From Callaeas wilsoni (lineage: Eukaryota; Chordata; Aves; Passeriformes; Callaeidae): a DNA stretch of 64,000 bases. Positions 39,501 through 54,399 of this stretch are shown piece after piece. The notes under the pieces were generated by a model, which saw nothing but the letters and a program-made list of their open reading frames with translations, did no database searches and was not told the origin of the DNA. The stretch is taken from contig VWPU01004922.1 of assembly GCA_013398955.1 (NCBI GenBank), positions 1-64,000 of the forward strand, given 5' to 3'. The position numbers were made by a program, and so were the translations under genes. The first letter of the stretch is position 1, and each line of letters starts with the position of its first letter.

Positions 39501-42500
39501 AGCAGAAAGCTGTGTATCACAAACTGGAGGCACCAGCAAAGAGTGAGATAAGCACTGCAGCTGGCAACTGTACGCTGGATTTCCAAAAGGCTCTCGACTG
39601 CTATTCCCAGAGAGCTCTGGGATGGCACAGGATAAGATGACAGATTTACTGGTGTTACTTCTTACAAAAGACAAAACAAGCAGACAGTTTTCCCAACTCC
39701 GTAAGCCGGCATTTCCACAGGGATTGGCTCTGAAATAGTGTAATTCAGTACTTTCAAAAGTAATATAAAAGGAGAGTGTTGAAGCAATAAAGAAGGGAAT
39801 TTTTCTTGTCTCTTCTCATTCCAGGCAGTCAAAGCTGACAACAAAGAACTGAAGATGGTATCACAGTACCAAGTGATCAGTGAATTAAGCAAACCAGTTC
39901 AATGTCAATGAACCCAAATGTCTAGTGAAAAAAACCCCTAAGCCTATACAAAACACTGACGTATAAATTAGTTACTACTGCTGAGCATAGAAATTTCTGA
40001 AGACAATTAAGAAAACACTAGAAGCACACTAGCTCAACAATAATTAAAGGCAAATAATGCTGTGATTTCCCAGAGAATACCTGGTAGTAAGGATATATCT
40101 AAGATGCTGCAAATAGTTCTTGTCCTTGTTTCCATTTAAGTAAGCAGCACGACTAAACCTCCTACTCCTCTGCAAGATACATCCCTACCTTGCTGAAATG
40201 ACAGCCATTACAATATTATGGAAGAAAAAGAGTTTAAAAGAAAGAGCAGGAAAAGTAGAGTGTATTCCCAGCGAGGCAAAGCAGTATGCTGGTGTTGACA
40301 GAATGTCCAGGTGGGTCATTAACTGCTAAGAGCTGTACCAGCAAAAAACAAACTTTGCATGCTCAGTGACACATAGATCCAGCTCTAGTCTTGATTAAAA
40401 AGGGAAAAATTCAAGGCCATTTTCTTACAAGTCAGGTGAGAACAATGAAGAGGGAGCTTGACCATTTTTAAGTTTAGCGAATTCATATTTATCCTGAAGC
40501 ACATTACAGTCAGGCTGAACAAACTTGATATAAGGTATTGAAACCCGCTGTGTAATTTACCTTCCTGTTGGAACTGTAATTAAGTACATACATCTCTACT
40601 TAGATTTTTGTGTTTATTCTCCTACAAAAAGCAAGGCATGGCATTTTGCTATTGCAAGTGCCAGAAGGCCAGCATGAAAACATCAAATTTAACCTTAAGT
40701 CTCTGAATAGCATCTTGTTGGCTTGGGTTTTTTCCCCGTGATCTCCATAGCTATGCTAAGAGCAAATCTGTAATTGGCAATTTTTGTGATGCATTCATCT
40801 GTAAACATGCTACATGGACTGGAAAAGTGGTAATAAACTAAACCAGAACTTTGAACCATTGATGGAAAACAAATTATATCAAGAGAGATAAGCAAGACAG
40901 AAATCTGAATCATTCCCTTACTCCTTGCCCGAGTACTTACAGTGGATTGTGCAGTTTGAGTGACTTCAACTGTCCAGATTGTCATCTTAATGACTAAAAC
41001 TGTCCAAAGTGATTTCAAACAGAGCCTGATCAAAATCTAAAATTTAATGCTGGTGATACTTCCATGCTGAGACCTGGCCTTACCACACACAGAAGTGCTA
41101 CTCATCAAGTGCTGGTTTTTTAAGGTAATAAAAGATGCAGCAACGTTACAAAGTTAAAAGAAGAGTGAACTTGGCTCTAGAAACAAGTTCTGCTAGGCAG
41201 CCCCTTAGATGTCTCAATCTCAGAGTCCAGACCAAGAGCATTTCAGTACTCACAAAGATGAAAAGTACAGCATTATTACATTACCTAGTCTGATTAGCCC
41301 AGATTACACCCAACACTTTGTATCTGACTTGAACAGAACTGTGTATTTTGACAAAAAACAAGTGAGCAGTAAAGCATGTAAAGTTGTGCCTGTCGAGTGC
41401 AGAACAGCAATAACCTCAGACTACCACCTCCCATAATGCAGGCTTAGTGTAGCTGTTCAGCACGATGAACACTAACATGCATTCCTAAATCACCAAATAA
41501 AACCACAACACAATTCAGTGCAGCCAAAGAAAAAAAAAAAGGCAGAAAAAAGCAGAGATGTCATACTGTTTCTGTTTGCAAGTGGTTTCCCTATATTAGC
41601 AGAGGAAGCATTAAAGTTTTACAGCCTTACTCACATGTACTGGCATCTTGCAGAAGGCTTGTTTGGTTTTAATGAGAAAAGGAGGGAGGAAGGACACTAG
41701 AAGTTTTAGAATATAAACTTCAAAGGAAAGAAATCAGAAGATTTTGGAGTGGGAGAGGAAGGAAATGAGAAATTTTCACTGGAAATGCACGCTACTAGGG
41801 AACCGAGCAAATTTAGGAATAAAATGAGGAGAAATCACTTATAAAATGGTTTCTAAACTTCAAAATGCTACAACACTGGATACAACCTTTGAGAACTTTT
41901 AACCTGAATTTCAGCAGTTGGCGTTAAATGAATTTGTAAGCTTATTTAAAACTTCCAATGGAACATGAAAAGAATTAGTAGGGATGGACAGGCTTTTCCA
42001 GAGGAACTACCACTTTAGTTTGGATGCAGTTTGCTGACGTGTGACCATCACAGATCCTAAAAGAAGCACGACCACTGGTTAGCAGACACAATGAACAGAG
42101 GAGAGTATGTTAACTACCTCTGCTGCTCTGCACCCTCCTCTCTCAAAACATCAGAAATTAAAGTTAAATTAAGCTATTTTTAGCTTGAAGTTTGCTGTTT
42201 CTATTGCAAACAAGAAAAAGGGGTTTTATACTAAAAGCCCAGAGCTTTCTCCTCTCTTCAAATATAACAAAAAGATATTAACACCCCCTTCGTATCTTGG
42301 CCTGTTTCCATCCTGCCTGCCTGCCTCTTATGGCAACTAGAAATTATTCTTTCAGATTATCTGAGGTTCTGGGGAAAAAAAAACCAGCACTGGGTAGACT
42401 ATGACACAATCATGGATAAATTAATATAATGCAATTAACAGGAAAGGCAGCATTGAGAACGTTATTTCTAAGAATACCTTTATACAGAATGTGACACTGA

Positions 42501-45500
42501 ATAACGAAGAACAGTTCAACAGCAGAGTAACTACCACAGGGCAGAGATAAGGAAGGCTGTGTGATATTCAGAGAATATTATAAAACCTGGAAATCTACTT
42601 GCATGTAATTGCATTTAGGGATGTGAAAAGGCAGACAAACCAAACGGACACGAGGATTTTTTTAAGAAATGATTGATGCAAAGTAATTTTGAAGAAATAG
42701 GGGAAAGGTTTGCCTCTACTGTACAAAATTGGATAATGCTACAGATCTGCTACATATTTGAAAAAACCTAGCTACCAATAGGAAATACATCAGACTGGAA
42801 GATTGGGGAAGAATGAATAACATTTTGTATTGGTCTAATCTCAGCAAGTGTTTTCTGTACTTAGGAGAGAATGCCTACATCATCCAGAACAAGCAGTGAC
42901 TCTCCCAAAATGAGCCTCTCTGTCCACTGAGCACTGAAGAAAAACAAGGGAGACTAAGCTTAGGAAATGTACTCAGCTGTAGGTGGAAAAAGAAATGCTC
43001 ATCTGACTTGGTAAAAAAAATAAAATCACCTATTTAAGAACTACTTTTCTTAAAAGAGTTCAGACTCATAACAAACACCAGCTTGATAGTAATTCAGAGA
43101 CAATTATATGAAAAGCCTGCAACGTCTAACTTAAGGTCTCTTAAGGATAAAGTGTCATAAGACTGACAACTGCTCAGGGCAATCAATGGTACCTGAGTCC
43201 AGGGGAATGCAAGAGAAGAACTGCACAAACTTCAATCAGCTGTTTTATGCCATCAATCACAAACAGACATTAACATAAAGCCTACAAAGAACACCAACAA
43301 TATACACGGGAATAGAGTTGAGACACAAAAGTCACTCTCGTGCAGCTCTTCCAAAGGATGCAACAAAAACCAAAAATAACCCTTCAAGCCCAGAACAGCT
43401 TGGAGAAGAACATCAGCGAACAGAAACTGACTCTGTGCAATCCAGCCAAGAATAAGTACAACAAACCAAGAGGTTTCTGTCAGGATCTTTTCTAAAAGTA
43501 GTCGATGACTGGTTTAGTACTACACAGAAATAATAAAGCACTGGGTCCCCATTCTCCATCCTACAAAAAAATATCTTATGGAAATACACTTACATGAATC
43601 TGCTCAGTGATGCAACCAGGAGAAGGGATTTGCCAAGCAGACATTTTTTACACTTTACTGCAGTAGATTCATACTAGTTAAGTGTTGCATTGCTTAAGCT
43701 TTGTTGTACAATAATAGCTAAGATCAAATTAAAAATCAAGATTTGGACCACATATAACTGAAGAAGTTTCAAGTTAAATTTCTGTAGGAAATTGAAAGTT
43801 TGTCCTGCTCTGCACAAGATGCTTTAGTAGAGAATCTCCAGAGCTCTCTTCTAATCCCTGTTAGTCTTTAATTCTGCTATTTCTTACATGTTCATAAAGT
43901 CCACTGGACCCACTCTTTTCAAATCAACTACTGAAGATCTCTCCCAGCAGTAGAAACTGGAGCAGCTGGGGCTTCAGATCTGGAGCTATAAATGTTGGTG
44001 AGAGAAGTGAAGCTGGATATTTGTTCCCTCTGTGTGATTGGTAAATTACTTCTTTTGAAATAGGCCTGTGGATAAAATACAGAAGGTAGGTTCTTTTTTT
44101 CCTAATTTTTTTTTTCTGGTGTTTAACTGAGAAATCTTCACTGAAATCAAACAAAAGCAGTCAAAAATATGGTCTCTTAGCTCTTGTTCTTGTTGACAGA
44201 TGTAAGACTGTTTGCACCCACAAAAAAAATTTTCTCTAACAGCTTTACTGTAACATCAAATCTTTTGCTGCTTTCCTTGAATTAAAAGTAGTTTCTGATG
44301 GCATGGCAACTTTACGTTCAACATGAAAAGGCAATTTCTGTTCTAACACTGTGCCATCATACTGTTTCCCATCATCCTTGGAAAATCTTAGTTTTTAGAT
44401 TACAAGGGAAAGATTACAAGACTGGAAACAAAGACCTAGCTTGCATGATTTCAGACTTCTCAGGAATTCCTTGCACACTCCACATTTGGAGTGTAATCTT
44501 CTCTACTCCGTTTGGTGGGAGAAATGCGCAAGGTTTCTCTGGATCTGCTCTGAAAGTCCGCCCATCACCCCAGAACAGGAGTGCTACAGGAAAGTGAACT
44601 ATGGCTCTTCTCTCTCTCGCCAGGAGTCACTGATTGGTCCCAATTCTTCAGTAAGAACATTACTCCCTTTTGCCTACTCAAGTTATGTTGAAAGACCCTT
44701 AATCCCACCACAGAACTTCCTCGGCAGTCTCTGCAGTCTTTACCTATTTAAGACCCCTGAGGCCAGTTCCTGTAAGGAGCCGAATTTGGGGGTCACCCGT
44801 GTAGACATTACAAAATACATTTCTGTTCCCAGTACTGACAGTGGCAGACTCTCCAGGTTCTGCTGCAGATTGATTTGCCCGTGCCCACATTTCCCATTAG
44901 GAATTTAGCACGGGGGAATTACACAAACCCTTACCTGAGGCAGACGTAGAAGTCACTGCACTCACTACGACTTCATCAGATAAAGAGCAGCAAACAACTT
45001 CTGGTAGGGAAACAACAAACTGGCCATCACACAAAACCCTCTCAGTGTCTAGGGACTTATTACCCATTATTTGGAATGCATTTACCTTAAAAAAAAACTA
45101 ATTCAATTAAAAGTGCTGATACAACTACAAGGGACAAAATGCACTTTAGACAAATGGTATTTTAAGAAGGTATATAAAAGGGAGGAGAGCACAGACTTCA
45201 TTTCACACGACAGAAAAGGCTCTGTGTCATTCACAGACTGTACTTGAAGAAGAGAGATTTATTCATACATGAGGAGGAATGAGAAAAGATGAACAAGAAA
45301 AGGTTTTTATGAAAATATGGCACTTTCATTTTGGAAAAGGAGGAGCTACTATTACAGGAATTTAAGCATTGTGATATTATAAACATGACAGAGTAAAACT
45401 CAAAACAGCACAGTAGAGGCTGAAGAGAAGGCCCAGCTGATGAAATAATCATAGTCTGGGCAAGGACGTTAAGAGAAGGACGCAGAAGCAGCGCAGGGGT

Positions 45501-46550
45501 CTCTCAGGCAAGCTCTTCAAGAAGACAACAGAAAGAGAAAAAAAAAAAAATCACAGGTCCTGAGAATTCTTTATATATAAACACACTTTGGATGCTTTTC
45601 TTACCTATATGGTCCTTGAAAAAGTTGAGTTAATTCTGGGACTAAAAGATCCAAGTCTTTTCTTTCTTTCTAAGGCATGGTAAAATTAAAATACTTAATA
45701 GTTGCAATTAGCCCCTCATTGCAATTACACACCATCATCGGGAGCAGAAAACATACATACAAAGGAAGAAAATACTGACATTCCAGAGTTTCCATCCTTA
45801 CCCACTAGGTTTATTAAGGCAATTTTGAATAAGAGTATTAAAATAACACAGAAGAATCAACATTAGGAAACGAGCCTCAAACTGTTTCAGGCTAATTGCA
45901 TGAGGGAGGAGACGCTAAAGAGTCAGTTTACAACAGCAGAGTTGAGGATAAAACTTTGGATTTACCAACATGAATGCAATTACAAGCATAACAAAACAGG
46001 TTTCCTGGAAATTCATGCATCAAATGCAACAGCACATTTTAATTTATGAATCTGTAGACTTCACATCATCATGATAAATGGATGACAGTAATTTTTAAAC
46101 TTCATGTCAGTGGGTTGTAAAGATTAATACCCACATTCCTCCTTGCATAAATTAACTATCCAAAACCGATAGGCTGAGACTGATTCTCTGTTCCTACAAG
46201 GTGTAACAAATCTATGAAAAACAGTATCATCATTTATAATGTTTCCTAATTACAATGACTTTTTTTTTTTACACACAAGTTATTATCTCTTGCTTTCCTT
46301 TATAAGGAACAGACCTCCACTTCAACTATTTGCAATCAGACCTCTTTTTCACTTGTAAAGATCTGATTTCATCTTTTCTGTTGCGCTGTTTTCCTTTCAA
46401 TACAGTACCATGTATAAATAAGAATAAAACACAACTGAAACAAAAAAAATCTGATTTCAAGAAGATGCATGAATCTGAAAAGCAAAGACCAATACACGCA
46501 GAAAAAGAAGAACAGCATTTTCTTTATTATTAGATGTCATTTATAAGAAC

Positions 46551-46627
46551 ATAAAAAAAAATACACAACCCCAACCAAAACAAAACAAAAAAACCCACAA
46601 TCCTAAACAAAGAAAAAACAACCAACC
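46551..46627. repeat. A-rich (CAAAA)n-like low-complexity tract
   Basis: A-rich sequence with ACCAAAACAAAACAAAAAAA and ACCAACC blocks. It resembles a decayed simple repeat. A retrotransposon tail is possible, but I see no element body beside it. Confidence 0.75.
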
Positions 46628-49431
46628 TTCCAAATGCTCACAAGTTTCCTTCCCCAAGTGCCAGTGGGCCAGGCAGGATTGTCAGAAATATCTGACCCAT
46701 CAATCAGTCAGAGAAGAAATTTAAAATGAACTTTAAAGTAGGCAGTTTTCTTGTATGATGCAGAGTTCTGAATCACCAGAACCACTAGGGAAGGTGTGTT
46801 TACTGTATTTCCTGAAAAGTGTCCTGTAACTTTGAATGCAATTCTGACGCTCCAGGATTAATCACTTCCCTCACCGCCTGCAAACTCAGCAACTCCAGCT
46901 CACATGTGAAGAGCTGACACGCACACAGCACAGAAAGAAAGAGATCTGTTCTTTCAAAAGGTATTTCTTGCCCAGAAGGCCCATGCTGGCATGTGATGTA
47001 CAATACTAATTAGTGTAGAAAAAACAGGCCCATTAAATACCGGTTCTGGAATTCCTTTCCTCTCAAACACGATGCAAAATCCTCAATGCACGTTATCTTT
47101 CCTAATTACCAAGTAATTTCCAAAAAAAGAGTAGATACCATCTTCTATTACACTTCTAAGCTTTCTATTTAGACAGAGTAATGTATGAATGTTTTAATCC
47201 CTCAGAACACAGTAATGGTGCTAATACCCTCTGGAGTAGACTGAGAGTGGCTTGCACTGTTCCTCACAATTACTCCTAATAATTACTGCTTTGTACATGA
47301 GCTCATAAAAAAAATTCCCAAAGCAAAGAGGTGATGCTGCCATAGAGAAACATCTTCTCAACAGATCAAGAACAAGCATGACACCACTTGAAGTTCAAAC
47401 AAATTAAATTAACATGTGCCAAAAGCTTCTACCAGAGCTCACAGAAGATGTTCTACGAACAGTTTAAAGCAAATATAGGAATGTTCACCTTTCTTGGACC
47501 TCATGACATGTAGGCCTACACATCAGTGCTACCTGAATTAGTTTCTGCTTTTACTTACTGTGAGATATTGTCAATCATTCAACTGTGTTCAATCAAAGAA
47601 TGTAAATATACTAAAAAGCCAGGAGTCTTCTCTGAAATGAGCAGCTCCCCAATGACAGATTTTTCTTTTACACAATTATTATTGGAATGCTTAATTTTAT
47701 TCTTCAAGTCCAAGAAATTTTTTTTTTAAAAAACCCAATAATTGAAATGTGCCATTTCAATGAATCATAGCCGTATGGATAAAAAGAAACGTTTAGCTCA
47801 ACGAATTTGACAGAAGATTTTTAACCTACTATGAAATCTCCTGAGTTTTAAAGAGATTCATGTATTTTATTCATTAGCAATTGACTTGCTTCACCTCTTT
47901 ATTAACAGCTTTAGCAATACCTGCATAAATTTCAGGAAATTTCAGAAACAGGAAAGATTTACACTAGAAGCAAGAGGCAGGTTCATAAAGCACTTCCACT
48001 AAAGGCTAACTTACACAGGGAGAAAATAATTCTCAGGTTATGCTTCTCTGTCCTAAGATGCTGGGATACACGCAGGAGAGTAACTCCATGAATAATCAGG
48101 CCACACTGCTCGCAGTAAACTCTCCTACACTCAGAGCTAAGTCACCTGCCAGGTACAGCAGCTGACCTTGTAGAGCAAGGAGAAGCTCCCTGCCCTGAGG
48201 AAAAGCCTGTATCCCACAGAGGGCCTGGCCAGCCATCCCTGCTCGTGCTCTTTGCACTGTAACCCCCACACCCTGATCGTAAGCAGCAAACACCACTCGG
48301 TTACTGGGACTCCGCTCCAGCAGCTCCCAGTCCCCACACTGACAGCACCCAAGTATTTTTGAAGATACCCAAACAAGCTTTAGAGCAACGAATACCCAAA
48401 CTATGCCCCCTCTCAGGCAAGAGTCTACCCTCATGTTCAATGAGCAAAGCATCACTTGGGAATGTGAACTTACCTGTGACTTCACTTACAAGGGTTTCAG
48501 ACTACCGACACCTGCAGAACTACTCGTGCTTCCTACCGCTGCATAAACCAAATAGTCCCAACGAATGGAATTAAGCCCAAAGGACGTGCCCAGAGAGAAA
48601 TGGGCAAGCACAGGGCCCACTGACCGTACGGATACACAGAAATTAAACCACATTTAAGGCAGATAAGACGAACATTTCCTTCTTTTCCATGTTATGCTAC
48701 TTTAAGAGAAATCAAAAAAGTAGAATTATACAAATTTACATGTGCTTCACAATATAAAGATTTCTAAACTACACATATGAAGGTGTATTTTAGCAGGAGC
48801 AACACAAAAAACAGGCACTGTGGAACCGAAATGCTTTTGTTAAAAACTTTTCATCAGTGAGGGCAGAACCTTACTTCAGAATTGGGATCTTTAAACTGCA
48901 AAAAGTGAAACAACTGTTTTCCATCTTCTTTTTAAACACTGAAGACACTCACTGCTTCAGTAAACACAATTTACTACCCAAAGCCTCTTCACAGAAGAGA
49001 TCTGTAAAAGTACATTTTGTGTGACAAATATCTGTGACACTGAAAATTCCAGAAATTCCACTGTGCGTTCCACAGTAACTGGAACACGGTACCACGAGAA
49101 GCTCTTGTTTAAGGTATATGCACAGGGATATGCACTTCCTTCCTCAGAGAGTCCTCACAGCTGCAGAGAGGATTTGAAACCGCAGAGGTAAACGAAGCTG
49201 TGAGGATGGATAAATGTACCCCTGTCACACCCACCTGGCCAGCCCCAAGGACTTCTGCCCAGCTCTACACCGGGCACAGCAGGAATACCCACTGGGTGGG
49301 GACATTTGAAACAGCAGCAATGGTTTCACAAATCCTTACACAACCTCATCTTTCACTGGTTTCCAACTGAGAAGTGATGAAAAGTTTTTAAAGCATATAA
49401 AGGAACAACTGGATTCTGAAAATTGTCATAC

Positions 49432-49588
49432 CTGATACAGCAAGGAAATCATCAATACTTGTTATATCATCCACAGCTTCAGTAAGAACACGGATGTGAT
49501 TCTCCCATGTACTCCTATACATCTCCATGTTGTTTTTCACAACTTGACTTTTTGGTCTGGCAGCAAGAGCTAAAGCAGCATTAATAAC
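49432..49588 (-). CDS. CTNNA3: alpha-T-catenin internal exon (M region, end of MII bundle)
   Basis: This is an internal coding exon of alpha-T-catenin, the alpha-catenin enriched in heart and testis that links cadherin-beta-catenin complexes to actin at adherens and hybrid junctions. The minus strand encodes 52 codons plus one base, starting VINAALALAARPK and ending TSIDDFLAVS. The motifs TWENHI and LTEAVDDITSIDDFLAVS match CTNNA3 as I remember it, and the peptide is nearly identical to the human one. The acceptor is a pyrimidine-rich tract ending TACAG (AG at 49589-49590). The donor is GTATG (GT at 49430-49431). The last base, G, completes a glutamate codon (GAG) with the first two bases of the next exon at 27544. 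The exon starts in phase 0 and ends in phase 1, and its base composition is ordinary. CTNNA1 and CTNNA2 are less likely because the following exons carry CTNNA3-specific residues. Confidence 0.96.
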
Positions 49589-52500
49589 CTGTACCAAAAA
49601 TAGACAAAACCAACTAAATAATTATTTCTTCAGAAATCAAATCTTATGCTTTACTTAATACAGCAAAGCAGCATTCCTGTTCTCCAAACAAAAGCTTTGC
49701 TCAGCTTTTGGTTCTGTTCTTAAGCAGAAATATCAGTCAGATGTTGCTTAGGCCGACTTCCATTTTAGCGTCATAAATTAAGAAGCTGATGGAAGAGGAC
49801 AGCAAAATCCCCATATTTTGTTTTTAGCTGAAGAACTTACACTCTTCCAGTTTACAAGATATCAAACACGAGGAGGTTTTTACTCACACACACTTCAGGC
49901 AAACACTTACCAGAACAGCAAAGATCACTTCAGTTCTGAGTTTAAGCTCTTTAACATCAAGAGCTTGTTATGGAGTATCTCCACTGAAAAAGAGAATATC
50001 AGCCTCTGCCAGGTAGAAGTGGGAGGTTTTGCCAGAGCAACAGGTGTGTCTTTTAGGATCAAATGCATGGGACATAACACATACTACACCGAGATAAAAG
50101 CAGCAGACTGATTGTGCTAAATCAGCTCAGACTAAACCCAGAAATTATATCCACGTGACGAGAGTAGATTTCATCTCTTTCAGGAAAGACTAACTGAAGA
50201 TGCAAACACTGGATCCCAAAGAGATTATTTCTATGGATACTTCTTCAGTCAATTAGCCAGAGAGGTTTTTCTTAATATAGAAGTTTATTGATGTTATATA
50301 CATAAACATTTTTAAATTAAACTAACACATATGCCTGGTAGAAGCTGAACATTAACCTTGCACTTCCCTTTTTTCTCTTCTGAATACTGCTTATTTATCA
50401 AGGGGGGAATGATTTTAAGACAACAAAACACCACATAACACAAAACATGGGGAGAATAAAAACAAGACACCCTTGCTGCTGAGCACGGGAGAGAATTAAA
50501 AAGCACAGGAAGAGCAGCAAGAAAAGAAGAAAAAAACCAACATCTCAAATGAAGCATATTACGCGTTATCTTTCACTTTCTAAAAAAGGAAGAAACCGTT
50601 CAAATTGCACACTGGCCCTGGAGAGAGTCATAAAAGACTTTGCAAGATACTTTAATAGACCAGAATATGCTGGTACAGTAACAATGAGAATTCTGCCTTC
50701 CCCATTTTGGTCAGCTGGGTTCCTGACGTGGTAACAAAAACTTGTCATAGCACAGGAAAAGAGCAGAAGCTCTGATCCTGCCAGGAGCAAAAGGCATCAA
50801 GGCTAGCATCAAACAGGCACCACCTACGTACTGGGGAACATTTTTATACAAGTGGGGATGCAAGTTCTGATTAATAATTTTTCCAATTCTAACTGTAAAC
50901 ATTTGAAAACTTTGGAAAGCAGGTTTCAAGCAGTCAGCACACGTATTTCTGTCCAAATCATACATTTTGTTTGGATGCACAGCACACCCAAAAACTCAAT
51001 TCACTGCCTATCCCTGTACAGTTGCATACAAGGTATCACCTCCAGGTTCTCTATTTCAATAGTAATACCCAAGATACATAACTTTCCACGTGCAGGGCAA
51101 TATATAAAAGCCCATTTCTGTTTGGCTCTACACCAGCTTCCCCAACACTTTTAAAAGTAAGAAATTTGTAGGAGTTGAGACTTTAACTGTTTTCATTCCT
51201 ATCACGCTTGATCCAGTTTCACAGGATCAATTTTCTAAGCCAGGGGCTCAAAGTTTCACCTCAATAATTCTTAGGTCACATTGGTCCTGTTTTGATTTAT
51301 CACACTAACTAGTTTAGATTTTAAAATGTGTCCATCAAGACTGAAATACTAAACAGGTAACTTCTAACTTTTCTGTTTAAGCCCCTAATTAGACATTAAA
51401 CGAAAGTCAAACTCTGTTTCTGGTTGAATACAATAAAGTCCTTTTCTTAACTGCATTTTTTTCTTTGTTTTGGGAGATTTACCAGGTTGGCTCTGCCAAA
51501 AGTAACAATGAGACTGTGCAAAAAGCTGTTTCAGTATCAGAACCAGCATCTCTTACCTTGCCAAAGATAAAAAGAACCGTTTGTCTCACCAAATGCAATA
51601 AAGAGGTGAACCGCTTGGGCAGATCACCAAAACCGTTACAGGATGTCGCCAGCTTTATCAGATGGGTGCATTTAGAAATCCTGATGAGTCCAGGGGTCTC
51701 TGGGAATAACGTCCCGAAGCCTGCAGTAACTACAGCCCAGGCAGGCGCCCTGCTCCAACAGCACAGAGACCGTGCTGGCACATCTGACGGGCTGAGGCTG
51801 CACGAGGGCTGCAAACCATCACCTCCAGCCACCTCAACAACACAAACCACAGCATCTACCTAAGGCTTCCCTCAGGAAATTTACAGCTGCAAGTGAAATC
51901 AGGTCCATCCCACACAAGGGCAGCTAATCCCAAATTAAACATTAAAGGGGACACTGTTCCTTATGGTTCCTCTGGTAAATTGCTCTAGCACTTAATAGCC
52001 TATTAAGAAAAGACTTAATTCCACTTTGGATAAACATGGCTTCCACAAATGTGGAAACAACCCATAGAAAAACATACCGTAGAACAATTCAGACTGCTAG
52101 TAATGAAATCAAAATCCTGTCATACCTAAACTGCAGAGCAGGCTATAGACCACGGCTTTGTCCTGCCTGGGAACCACATCAAGGTACAAGACTTAGGAGC
52201 CAAGCAAGGCTGCTGAAGTTAGGCTAGGCACAGATCTACTGTGAGCTCTGCTCTCTCTGGAACTGTCCCGAAGCCACGACCCATACGCATGGTTCAGACT
52301 GGGTACTCTCCATCTGGCCTAACAAACTTAAAGACATATATTAGCACATAAGTAAAATGGAGACTTTAAACCCTCTTCTCCTGTAAAAAGAAAAAAAAAT
52401 ATCAAAAAAGGAGAAGACGACTTCACACTGGGTCACACTCAGATTCACCAACAAGAGACCAAGTGGAAAATGCTCCTTTCTTAGGCTTCATGAACTTTAT

Positions 52501-54399
52501 TAGCTTTTCTACTTCACTCCAACTATCATTCAGGGTGCAGATTTATCATCTGAATTGGCCTCAAGAAACAATGAGAGCAAAACTCATCAGAAGTCCCTGT
52601 TTCACCACTGCTTCCTGATCTAAAATAAGGTTAGCATTTCTTACCGGCTAATTAAATATAGCCTTATTCTACCTTATTACAGCATATGAGGCCGTTCAAA
52701 TTCCATTATTACTTTTTTCCCATTCGTATTTCTGCACACAAATCTTACAGTTCAGGTTATCAGAAAGCTGCTACTACTCCTGCTCAGTGCTGGGGCATTT
52801 CACTAGGAGATAAATTAACAGTTTTCAAATAAATCCTTGGACTTGTGAGCAGAACCAAGGTGAGGACAGCATTTGCTATTATTAGCTGCACAGCAGTAAT
52901 ATTCGTATGTCCTCATCAAGTACAGGATACATCATACTCGATACATTCCATCAAATGAACACCAGTCTCTAAAGTTGAACACCGCAGTGATTACACAAGT
53001 TCAGAGAAGCTTGAGGACAGAGCAGAACGATGACAGTAATAAGATAATCCTACCTTCTACTATCGAACTTCTGAACAGCTGGTTGCTACATAAAAATACA
53101 GGTAAGTGAAAATGAAATCCGAGGCGTGCGCAGGACACGGAGCTCTCAGGGTCATGCTCCCACGCATAACAGGCTAAAACAGGGCGTGCAGGGGGCAGAA
53201 AAACAAAACACCAAGACCACGACAGGCCCACAAGCCCACGCCTGGACACTGCTCACGCAGCCAGCTTAAGACTGGCAGTTACTCCTTTACTGCAGAAGCA
53301 ACAGCCTGGGGACAGCAGACAGGCATCCTGCCACACCAGGCAGGGAAGCAATGTTCAGTGGGATGGTGCCTTCAGGGAAGGATGAATCATCCAGCCCAAG
53401 GTCTGGCAAAAGGAGACAACCCAAGAGTAAAAAGTTCATATGCAAGGTTGGATTAACATTACAAGAGAATACTTTTACAGTCTTTCAATTAAAAAAAAAG
53501 CACAGAAAGAAGCAATGGCAAAGGTCTGTTATGGCAGTGACTATTGTAGAAATTTCTTAGAAATTAAATATAAGGATATTCTGAATACCAAAAACTGTTA
53601 GCCTCTCTAACCAAAACAAGAAAAACATCTTAATAGCCTGGCTTTTATTTGGTGATTATCTTTCTTTTCGGGTGAACAGGAGCTGGCCACCCAGCTTCAT
53701 ACTCACTTGTACATCCAGCAGATTAATTTCCAACAAAATTAGGTGGGCAAATACATCAACTTGACACAGTATCCGCAGAGCCAAATTCAGTCAACTATTT
53801 CTCAAATATGCTTGACAAATTTATGTCCAAGAACAGAAGGGTCAGTTCTGCCCTAGTGTAAGCTACTACAGCAACACTGAAAGAGCTCGCCTCAGGGTAA
53901 CATCATTTAGAACTTGACCAGAGTTTTGCTATAGGAAGGTGAAACTTTGTAGCTCCATATTTTATTGCTAAAGGAAGTATAACAGGATGGTCATACGCAA
54001 GGTGAACAGTACATCAATGTGTCATTTGAGTCTGTCATTTCTAGAGATCAGAATTCACGTCTTTGTTCAAAATAAAACTATTCTGTGCATCTTACACTGA
54101 TCTCAATTGATTTATGTAATGTGACCAGTTTCTGAGCATACCTGAACAAGATTAATCGAGGTATGTACATAGAAAACACAACAAAACACAGAAAACTGGC
54201 TTCTGAGCTTTTAGAAGGTGGATTTTTTCCAAGCTGTTAGTAAACTAAGTAGCTTACGCTACATCACAAAAGAAATTGCACTGCTTGGGACTGTAAGGAA
54301 GAAAACTCCTGTCCAGCTGGTTTGATGGAAGAGAACCTGAGGTTTTTCTTCCTTCTTTCAAAAATGATCACCTGAAAGTCTAAAATCCAGTCCTGCAGC

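Larger units (their letters stand above)
27545..49431 (-). other. CTNNA3: CTNNA3 intron (21.9 kb)
   Basis: This phase-1 intron runs from the GTATG donor at 49431 to the TTGCAG acceptor at 27545. It contains CR1 3' ends at 34960-35052 and 35530-35602, a CA-rich low-complexity tract at 33245-33375, A-rich tracts at 30705-30719 and 46551-46627, and CpG-rich patches at 28890-28960, 29873-29975 and 32030-32340. It also has a CArG box with nearby GATA motifs at 36.5-37.3 kb and a CCAAT/TATA-like module near 44.6-44.8 kb. The intervals 38.4-44.4 kb and 46.7-49.4 kb show nothing I can identify. Confidence 0.9.

Noticed and set aside
44441..44908. Open frame of 155 codons on the plus strand
   Set aside because: No recognisable domain, and a second overlapping frame of similar quality. 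Only the promoter-like motifs inside it were kept, as a weak observation.
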